From: Saprospiraceae bacterium
GTDB lineage: Bacteria > Bacteroidota > Bacteroidia > Chitinophagales > Saprospiraceae
Direction of reading: 5' to 3'
NCBI GenBank assembly: GCA_029262975.1
Contig: JAJCYJ010000356.1
Location: forward strand, 1-10,618
DNA length: 10,618 nt
How positions within the stretch are numbered: position 1 is the first letter of the stretch; each line of letters begins with the position of its first letter. Shown piece after piece: positions 4,907 to 9,776 of this stretch. The notes beneath the pieces are model-generated. The model saw only the letters and a program-made list of their open reading frames with translations, was not told the DNA's origin and made no database searches. The translations under genes and the position numbers were made by a program.

Positions 4907-5809
4907 ATGTTTAACGAAAAAACATTTGGCGAAGAAATCAATTTAGCACTTCAAAACCATCAAAAAACAATTGATGGCTGGGAGTGTGCAGAGGCGGCAA
5001 AAGACCTCCACAAATGGCAGGAAAGGATAATTTTCGAGTTTAAACTCGAAATTCCACTTGCCGCATTATCTATCGAATATTTACGAAAACGGATATTGGG
5101 ATATTACCGTCCTAAACGTAATGGTTTTGGTTTACAAGATGAAATTGCCATAAATAAACGATACCTCCATAAAGATAGGGAGTACTGGCGTACAATTGGA
5201 ACTCTTGCTCACGAACAACTTCATTCTTGGCAAAAACATCACGGAAATGCTGGTAAGAGGAACTATCACAATAAAGAATTTCAGAAAAAGGCGCTTTCAA
5301 TAGGACTGATTGTTAATTCCCGAGGTTATACACAATATGACGAATCAGATTCTTCACCCTTTAGAAAATTGCTTAAGAAATATGGTGTTGAAGTCCCCAA
5401 ATTACCCGTTAGGGAATTGCCCAAAAATTTAACCTCAAAGTTAAAATTATACAAATGTTCATGCGGGGTAAATGTTCGAATAGGGCGCAGTCGTTTCAAT
5501 GCAAAATGTCTGGATTGTAACGGAATATTTATTCTGCAAACTAATGAAGAAAAAAAAGATAAGACAAATCAAGTGTTAGGTATTTCAAAAATAGATAGCA
5601 CCGAAAAAACAAAGAAAAACCACATAAAAAATGAGGTGAATATCATGAAAAATAACAAACCATTACGAAAGAAAAGATTAAGAGATTTATCAAAAGAAGA
5701 ACGCGCAAAACTGGATAAATACGTGATGCGAAACATAAAGGTCAACTGTAAAATCAGTCACACACGTGAGATAGGGAAACCAACACCAGTAGGAAATGCA
5801 GTCGCCTAG
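4907..5809 (+). CDS. SprT-like zinc metalloprotease-fold protein with zinc ribbon and fused C-terminal small protein
   Basis: The protein has 300 residues. AHEQLHSW (101-108) contains the HExxH zinc-binding helix. NYHNKEF (119-125) provides the third ligand, His121, in the position of the HGPEF motif of SprT/Spartan proteins. CSC (184-186) and CLDC (201-204) form a four-cysteine zinc ribbon, as in SprT-family proteins. Known relatives bind DNA, and the eukaryotic one cleaves DNA-protein crosslinks; bacterial function is poorly known. Residues 212-246 are a Lys-rich linker, and 247-300 are homologous to the 50-residue protein encoded just upstream, with their own internal start. ATG 4907 follows AGGAGGGG at eight bases. 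A role in processing either the small protein or a relaxase-DNA adduct during plasmid transfer is speculative. A hairpin follows the stop codon. Confidence 0.8.
   Translation: MFNEKTFGEEINLALQNHQKTIDGWECAEAAKDLHKWQERIIFEFKLEIPLAALSIEYLRKRILGYYRPKRNGFGLQDEIAINKRYLHKDREYWRTIGTLAHEQLHSWQKHHGNAGKRNYHNKEFQKKALSIGLIVNSRGYTQYDESDSSPFRKLLKKYGVEVPKLPVRELPKNLTSKLKLYKCSCGVNVRIGRSRFNAKCLDCNGIFILQTNEEKKDKTNQVLGISKIDSTEKTKKNHIKNEVNIMKNNKPLRKKRLRDLSKEERAKLDKYVMRNIKVNCKISHTREIGKPTPVGNAVA
5645..5809 (+). CDS. Possible internal-start product: 54-residue basic small protein
   Basis: Codon 247 of the SprT-like gene is an ATG at 5645, preceded by TGAGGTGA (5632-5639), a near-consensus Shine-Dalgarno at suitable distance. 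The same few bases precede the related gene at 4646 (GGAGG before ATG-AAA-A). From this start the product is 54 residues: a basic N-terminus (KPLRKKRLRD), LSKEERAKLDKYVM, then IKVNCKISHTREIGKPTPVG. Similarity to the 50-residue protein starts exactly at this Met. I infer that this was an independent gene, read in frame with the SprT-like gene because no stop separates them, and that it may be translated both alone and as a fusion. Confidence concerns independent translation. Confidence 0.5.
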   Translation: MKNNKPLRKKRLRDLSKEERAKLDKYVMRNIKVNCKISHTREIGKPTPVGNAVA

Positions 5810-5820
5810 TAAAGAAAAAA

Positions 5821-5860
5821 TGGTCGGGAGGTCATCACTACCAATGATGACCTTCCACCA
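5821..5860 (+). terminator. Hairpin after the SprT-like gene, terminator-like
   Basis: TGGT plus GGGAGGTCATC (5821-5835, one bulged C) pairs with GATGACCTTCC plus ACCA (5846-5860), about 15 pairs including one G-U, with a loop of roughly ten bases. It starts 11 bp after the stop codon. No T-run follows, so it may be a factor-dependent terminator or an mRNA-stabilising structure. Confidence 0.4.
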
Positions 5861-5986
5861 TAGCGAGCAGCATTGTTAAATAAATCCTTGAGAGACCGTT
5901 TCAAACAATAGTGCTAATACTAATATAACACTTGGCTAGCCCCAATTGCAATTTGTAATTGAGCTAATAGTCAGTGGAAGCGTATT
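5861..5986 (+). other. Structured intergenic leader, possible small RNA or attenuated leader
   Basis: No gene is visible here. TTGAGA (5888-5893) and the AT-rich GCTAATACTAATATAA (5913-5928) could be an imperfect promoter, with spacing longer than ideal. A stem TAGC..CAATT / AATTG.GCTA (5937-5966) follows, and the region ends in a strong intrinsic terminator. A transcript of roughly 90 to 100 bases ending at 6029 would be either a small RNA or the terminated leader of the gene at 6064. Confidence 0.3.
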
Positions 5987-6029
5987 AAACACGGTTTTTG
6001 AGATGTCGCTCTCGAAACCGTGTTTTTTT
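5987..6029 (+). terminator. Intrinsic terminator
   Basis: AAACACGGTTT (5987-5997) and AAACCGTGTTT (6015-6025) are perfect 11-bp reverse complements, followed by a T-run to 6029. The loop contains a smaller GAG/CTC pair. It sits 35 bp upstream of the next start codon, so it either ends a preceding short RNA or attenuates the next gene. Confidence 0.85.
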
Positions 6030-6063
6030 GTGTAAAAAAACAACAAATACCAAGGAGATATGT

Positions 6064-6414
6064 ATGTGTAAGGGTAGAAAAATCAATCGAATGATAAAGC
6101 ATTTTCATCGCAATTGCGGTGAAAAGTGGCTGTTTCGTTCAAGTGTAGCCATAAATCACGATCAGCTCGAAGGTGTGGCGAATGACTACAAACACTTTTT
6201 AAGTGGCCTAAGTAACCAAGCATTGAAACGAGCTAGGAATTTGATGAAAGCCTTAGCGGATGCGCACCTAAGTTACTTGATCCAATCAGGCTGGATCGAT
6301 ATAGAACGTGATGGTCAGCGCGCAAAATCGATCAAACTCAACATCGATGCATTAACCAGAGCGGTATCCAATTCGAGATTTCAAAATAAAGTAATCCAAA
6401 ACGAAGACCCGTAA
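6064..6414 (+). CDS. Hypothetical protein, 116 residues
   Basis: I do not recognise this protein. ATG 6064 is chosen because AAGGAG lies at 6052-6057, six bases upstream. The in-frame ATG at 6001-6003 lies inside the terminator hairpin and is rejected. The product is basic at the N-terminus (MCKGRKINRMIKHFHRN), has one likely helical region (NQALKRARNLMKALADAHL), and a C-terminal part ending near INIDALTRAV-like sequence (LNIDALTRAVSNSR). There is no membrane segment or metal motif. Its position directly after a structured leader and terminator resembles the controlled leader of a plasmid replication or copy-number gene, but sequence similarity to a Rep protein is not evident to me. A terminator overlaps its last codons. 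Confidence 0.7.
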   Translation: MCKGRKINRMIKHFHRNCGEKWLFRSSVAINHDQLEGVANDYKHFLSGLSNQALKRARNLMKALADAHLSYLIQSGWIDIERDGQRAKSIKLNIDALTRAVSNSRFQNKVIQNEDP

Positions 6415-6449
6415 GTGATCTATCTATTAAAACATTTACGAGTCTTTTT
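6404..6449 (+). terminator. Intrinsic terminator overlapping the stop codon
   Basis: AAGAC-C-CGTAA (6404-6414) pairs with TTACG-A-GTCTT (6436-6446) with one mismatch, followed by T residues to 6449. The loop is 21 bases. The stem begins inside the last codons of the 116-residue gene. Confidence 0.55.
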
Positions 6450-6485
6450 ATACATAAATCACATAAATACAGGCGGTAATCAATC

Positions 6486-6635
6486 ATGAATGAGAACGAA
6501 AGAAGAGCAATTAACAAGATCAGAAACCAGAAATACCGAAGAATGAAACGCAAGATAAAACAGGAGGTTCAGGATGGAAAAGAAGCCAAACAAACTCATC
6601 AATCTACTGAAAATACTAGGCACAGGACTGAATAA
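6486..6635 (+). CDS. Possible 49-residue basic peptide overlapping the next gene
   Basis: The frame opens at ATG 6486 and stops at TAA 6633-6635. The product is very basic and hydrophilic (MNENERRAINKIRNQKYRR at the start, MKRKIKQEVQDGKEAK in the middle). The upstream AGGCGG (6470-6475) is a weak ribosome-binding site. The last 62 bases overlap the better supported gene at 6574 in another frame. Translational coupling to that gene is possible; the Arg/Lys-rich first half looks more coding-like than the overlapping second half. Confidence 0.35.
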   Translation: MNENERRAINKIRNQKYRRMKRKIKQEVQDGKEAKQTHQSTENTRHRTE

Positions 6636-6843
6636 GATTTTCAAGCACGGAAAAGGTCCGCTTACGTGTGCAGCTTTAATTAACCAAATAAGAAGCGACA
6701 CCGATGATGATGATGACGATGACGATGAAGTAGAAGAAATAAGCGAGGATGTAACCAAAACCCCAATTCAAAAAGGAGGTCTATTTAGTGGGTTTTTCTT
6801 CGTAACAGCATTGGTCCTTAAGTTCTTAAGATTCTTTAAGTAA
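6574..6843 (+). CDS. Small protein with poly-Asp tract and C-terminal hydrophobic segment
   Basis: The protein has 89 residues, with ATG 6574 six bases after AGGAGG (6562-6567). Residues 1-30 are basic and amphipathic (KLINLLKILGTGLNKIFK). Residues 42-60 contain eight consecutive Asp (44-51) followed by further acids. Residues 69-85 are hydrophobic (GLFSGFFFVTALVLKFL) and could span or insert in the membrane, ending in basic residues. The charge layout (basic, acidic, hydrophobic) is unusual. It lies about 100 bp upstream of the four-helix membrane protein and the coupling ATPase, so a membrane-associated accessory role in mobilisation is plausible but unproven. The acidic run could bind a basic partner or divalent metal. 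I do not recognise a family. Confidence 0.7.
   Translation: MEKKPNKLINLLKILGTGLNKIFKHGKGPLTCAALINQIRSDTDDDDDDDDEVEEISEDVTKTPIQKGGLFSGFFFVTALVLKFLRFFK
6703..6726 (+). repeat. Trinucleotide tract (GAT/GAC) x 8
   Basis: Eight consecutive GAT or GAC codons encode the poly-Asp run in the 89-residue protein. Such tracts can change length by slippage in steps of three, which would vary the acidic run without breaking the frame. Confidence 0.6.
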
Positions 6844-6858
6844 GGACTGAGATGGAAA

Positions 6859-6876
6859 GTCGGGTTGCGCCCCGAC
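6859..6876 (+). other. Short hairpin between two genes
   Basis: GTCGGG (6859-6864) and CCCGAC (6871-6876) form a perfect six-bp stem with a six-base loop. There is no T-run. It lies in the 98-bp gap before the membrane-protein gene and may affect mRNA stability. Confidence 0.35.
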
Positions 6877-6941
6877 AAACCATCATAATCAATCCCCGTA
6901 ATCAAACAATAATAAGATACACAAATATAAGGAGATTCAAA

Positions 6942-7862
6942 ATGAATCCTTCTCAACAATCTACAGCAGCACGAAATATCGCTAAAAATCAAGGCAATTC
7001 AAATCAAGGTGATTTCGGTATACCAATTGCCGACGATGCAAAACGAGAGGCTATTCAATTCGGAATGGCAATAGCCGAAGCTAGTCCTCTGGGTGATCAT
7101 GTCCAATCAATGCTAAAATGGGCACAGGTAGCCGCAATACCAATTAAAGCAATGGTATCGCTTCCTGAGGCCGTTTTTCGCAAGGGTATAGGATGTTTAC
7201 AAATTAGCATCTTCCGTTCACTCTTCGGGCTTCAAACAATGTTTGGAGTATTCTACCTACTCCCCTTGTTCCTCTCTAATGCTCGGGTTGCCAAACCAAG
7301 TCTCTTAGTCCCGTTGGGACTCGCGGTCTGTGCTGGTTTTGCAGCTTGGACTCACCTAATGTCTTGGAGAAGGGAGGTGCGCGGAGAGTTAACATACCCG
7401 CGTAGCCGTGGGAATTCCCGCTTCAAGAGATTCTTGCCGAAGTTTATCAGTGAAAGAGCTTTATATCATTTCTTTGAACCAGCATCGCTAGTTGTACTAT
7501 CGATTCTTCTTTCAAAGGTTGATGTTTATTTCGCTGGTTTCCTTTTTGTAAGCGGATTTGGTCTGTTTTGGTTGAGAGAAATGGATCGGCACATTGTACG
7601 CATTGACTGGTTGAATAAAATAGCAATGCGAATGGAGGCTGAATTCCATGCCCTAGTGTTCAAAGAGACCGAGGGCGCAAAACTCGAAGCCTATGAAGAA
7701 ATGGGGCTGCAACGACCGCCTCAAGTTGTTGTCGAAACAGCTCACAAAATGAATTCTATCCGCAGTCAATCGGCTAAATCTATACTGAAATCTGTTATGG
7801 GCAAAAAGGATGATCCAGATTTGGATAATCCTGCCGTAGCGGTACCCGTTCCCACCTCATAG
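6942..7862 (+). CDS. Four-helix membrane protein, probable partner of the coupling ATPase
   Basis: The protein has 306 residues. ATG 6942 follows AAGGAG (6929-6934) by seven bases; an in-frame ATG at 6852 lacks such a site. About 80 polar N-terminal residues precede hydrophobic segments at roughly 95-112 (GLQTMFGVFYLLPLF), 119-140 (SLLVPLGLAVCAGFAAW), 180-191 (ASLVVLSILLS) and 194-211 (DVYFAGFLFVSGFGLFW), separated by a basic loop (142-172). A cytoplasmic-looking tail of about 95 residues ends in Pro/Val. I recognise no named family. Normal VirD4/TraG coupling proteins carry their own N-terminal membrane helices; the ATPase encoded next has none, so this gene probably supplies the membrane anchor. 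That role is inferred from neighbourhood and topology. A terminator follows the stop by 12 bp. Confidence 0.7.
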   Translation: MNPSQQSTAARNIAKNQGNSNQGDFGIPIADDAKREAIQFGMAIAEASPLGDHVQSMLKWAQVAAIPIKAMVSLPEAVFRKGIGCLQISIFRSLFGLQTMFGVFYLLPLFLSNARVAKPSLLVPLGLAVCAGFAAWTHLMSWRREVRGELTYPRSRGNSRFKRFLPKFISERALYHFFEPASLVVLSILLSKVDVYFAGFLFVSGFGLFWLREMDRHIVRIDWLNKIAMRMEAEFHALVFKETEGAKLEAYEEMGLQRPPQVVVETAHKMNSIRSQSAKSILKSVMGKKDDPDLDNPAVAVPVPTS

Positions 7863-7874
7863 TAAATCTAACCT

Positions 7875-7905
7875 AAAAGCCGCCCTCTAAAGGGGCGGCT
7901 TTTTT
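7875..7905 (+). terminator. Strong intrinsic terminator between membrane protein and coupling ATPase genes
   Basis: AAAAGCCGCCC (7875-7885) pairs perfectly with GGGCGGCTTTT (7893-7903), with a seven-base loop and a T-run. The next ATG is only 22 bp beyond it, leaving no room for a separate full promoter after the terminator, so the ATPase gene depends on readthrough or on a promoter inside or before the hairpin. Confidence 0.85.
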
Positions 7906-7927
7906 ATTCAAAAAAAGGATTCTAATC

Positions 7928-9370
7928 ATGAAAACAAGCAAAAATAAACGCTATAATTTAGACACGCCACTAATTCAACTGACTGAACATGATGTATGGA
8001 CTGCAAGAGATGCCTGCGCTGGAACTTGTATATTCGGCACCACTGGGAGTGGGAAAACCACAGGAAGTTTCAATAATATCGCATCAAGCTTCTTAATCAA
8101 TAATTTTGGCGGATTATGGCTTTGCAGTAAGGAAGACGACATAGACAATATTATTAAATTAGCCGCAAAAACTGGGCGTTTACAAGACTTAATGATCATT
8201 AATCCTAATAATCCACTGCGGTTTAACTTTCTTAATTACCAATATAATCAGCAAAAAATGAGGCATGGTAGCGGTGCAGGATTATCCGAAAATATCGTTA
8301 ATCTGCTAACCACCATGACCGATGTAGGTAAAGGTGATAAAAAAGGATCGGGCAGTGAAAATTATTGGCAAGACACACTACACCAACTACTTATAAATTC
8401 TGTAGACCTCGTCATATATGGCGGCAAAAATGGCCTTAATCTACTTGAGTTATATAAAGCCGTTATAAGTGCGCCCACGAGTCCAGCTCAAACGGCTGAT
8501 ACGAAATGGCAAAATAGCAGTCTATGTTGGCAATTATTATCTCAAGGAATGGATAAAAAGAAGAGTGCAGAGGAAGCCCACGACTTCGATATAACTGCCA
8601 CTTACTGGCTTAATGAATTCCCCAATCTGGATGAGAAAACAAGAAGTATCATTGTTTCCTCATTTACAAGTATGGCGAACTCTTTTCTCCGAGGAAAGCT
8701 CCATACTTTATTCTGCACAGAAACGAATGTGATCCCCGAAATGTGTTGGTTGGGACAAAAAATACTCGTTGTTGATTTGAGTGTCAAGGAATACCAGAAA
8801 CTAGGTGTATTAGCAAATGTACTCGTTAAGTACTGTTTTCAGAAATCGGCTGAGATTCGGTCCTTAGATGAGAACTCAACCGTAACTTTTTTAATTTGCG
8901 ACGAAAGCCATTTAACCGCAAATAGTTATGACAGATTCTATCAAAGTACTGCACGATCTAAAAATTTGGCAACTTTATATGCCAGCCAAAATATTAGTGG
9001 GTACTATGCTACCCTTGGCAGCAAAGATGAAACCGACTCTTTGCTAGGATCGCTGAAAACCAAAATCCACCACAGCAATGACGACAAAATTACCGCAGAG
9101 TGGTTCGCTGATACTGTGGGGAAAAATTGGGATCAGCGCATGGGAATTTCTGGTAGTGCTATGGGTCAAGGTAGCACGGGGTTTCATTCCCATCAAGACC
9201 TTAATTGGTCTGTTTTGCCGCGTGAGCTAATGCTACTTCCATCAGGTGGACCCGAACATGATTACATGGTCGGGTCATACATCACTGTTGCTGGAAGAAA
9301 GTGGCTTGCTCCCGAATACCAAAAGAAGACCTACATCAAGCGTATTTGGAATCAGGAATTCGGACAATAA
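7928..9370 (+). CDS. VirD4/TraG-like coupling ATPase without membrane anchor
   Basis: The protein has 480 residues. The Walker A loop GTTGSGKTT is at 37-45 and the Walker B strand FLICDE at 321-326, followed by TARSKNLATLYASQNIS (341-357), the helix-strand with Gln that follows Walker B in VirD4/TraG ATPases. Coupling proteins hand relaxase-bound DNA to a type IV secretion channel. Family members are normally 600 or more residues with two N-terminal membrane helices; here the Walker A lies almost at the N-terminus and no hydrophobic helix is present, so the enzyme is soluble or held by a partner, presumably the preceding four-helix protein. The ATG follows AAGGA by eight bases. It sits upstream of the oriT-like region and relaxase, which fits DNA mobilisation. 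An alternative role is in another FtsK/HerA-type DNA-pumping process. Confidence 0.85.
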   Translation: MKTSKNKRYNLDTPLIQLTEHDVWTARDACAGTCIFGTTGSGKTTGSFNNIASSFLINNFGGLWLCSKEDDIDNIIKLAAKTGRLQDLMIINPNNPLRFNFLNYQYNQQKMRHGSGAGLSENIVNLLTTMTDVGKGDKKGSGSENYWQDTLHQLLINSVDLVIYGGKNGLNLLELYKAVISAPTSPAQTADTKWQNSSLCWQLLSQGMDKKKSAEEAHDFDITATYWLNEFPNLDEKTRSIIVSSFTSMANSFLRGKLHTLFCTETNVIPEMCWLGQKILVVDLSVKEYQKLGVLANVLVKYCFQKSAEIRSLDENSTVTFLICDESHLTANSYDRFYQSTARSKNLATLYASQNISGYYATLGSKDETDSLLGSLKTKIHHSNDDKITAEWFADTVGKNWDQRMGISGSAMGQGSTGFHSHQDLNWSVLPRELMLLPSGGPEHDYMVGSYITVAGRKWLAPEYQKKTYIKRIWNQEFGQ

Positions 9371-9408
9371 TCATGAGATTGATCCACACATCAGTCTCAT
9401 ATAAATCG

Positions 9409-9446
9409 GGCAGTGAACACCTAATTGGTGTTCACTGCCTTTGTTT
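9409..9446 (+). terminator. Strong intrinsic terminator after the coupling ATPase gene
   Basis: GGCAGTGAACACC (9409-9421) and GGTGTTCACTGCC (9427-9439) form a perfect 13-bp stem with a five-base loop, followed by TTTGTTT. It lies 38 bp after the stop codon and insulates the relaxase region. Confidence 0.9.
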
Positions 9447-9608
9447 AATCAGTGCTTTCGACATCGAAGAAAATACTGATTTCCTCCCAGCAATTCCCCT
9501 TAAAAATTCAACAGTATTTTACGGGGTTTTGCTGCCGCCCGACAGGGTAAAACTCAATGTAATTGTCCCCATGAAATGGTCGTCTGAAAGACTCGTCGAA
9601 GACCGCAG
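9447..9608. other. Non-coding region upstream of the oriT candidate
   Basis: No supported gene is present. TTTTAC (about 9517) and GTAAAA (about 9546) flank a GC-rich core with GCTGCCGCCC, forming a possible long, imperfect stem; this core could contain a nick region, but I find no exact match to a known MobQ nick consensus. Short reading frames on both strands here lack ribosome-binding sites and recognisable products. Confidence 0.35.
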
Positions 9609-9745
9609 GCAAACTTGTTTGCATAACTGCGCTATATGTTTTTGACATATAGGCTGATGTGTGCCACAAAGCGGCACAGGTTATTTCATTTTGGGAGTAG
9701 CGACTGACCAAAGAATCAACAGATTCGTCGGCTAGTAGTCGCTAC
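9609..9745 (+). other. Hairpin cluster upstream of the relaxase gene: candidate oriT
   Basis: Four perfect inverted repeats lie in 137 bp: GCAAAC/GTTTGC (9609-9622), CTATATGT/ACATATAG (9632-9652), TGTGCC/GGCACA (9660-9678) and GTAGCGACT/AGTCGCTAC (9697-9745). The last encloses a further GAATC/GATTC hairpin (9713-9726). MobQ relaxases act on an oriT beside their own gene, recognising an inverted repeat next to the nick. Position and density of repeats make this the best oriT candidate. The exact nick site cannot be placed. The last stem ends 31 bp before the relaxase ATG, so relaxase binding could also autoregulate the gene. Confidence 0.55.
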
Positions 9746-9776
9746 GGAAAAATGTCCAATTCAACTAGGTGGTTAA

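Noticed and set aside
5998..6063. Upstream start for the 116-residue gene
   Set aside because: The extra codons overlap a perfect intrinsic terminator; ATG 6064 has a good AAGGAG site.
6852..6941. Upstream start for the membrane protein
   Set aside because: ATG 6852 has no ribosome-binding site and the extra 30 codons overlap a hairpin; ATG 6942 has AAGGAG seven bases upstream.
6480..6992. Minus-strand frames rich in Ser and Phe opposite the poly-Asp gene
   Set aside because: Poly-Ser is the antisense reading of the GAT/GAC tract; no ribosome-binding sites are present.
9301..9645. Plus-strand 114-codon frame across the end of the ATPase gene
   Set aside because: It overlaps the ATPase 3' end and reads through a strong terminator and oriT-like hairpins; composition is not protein-like.
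9508..9711. Minus-strand 67-codon frame in the oriT region
   Set aside because: It spans the hairpin cluster, lacks a ribosome-binding site and resembles no family.
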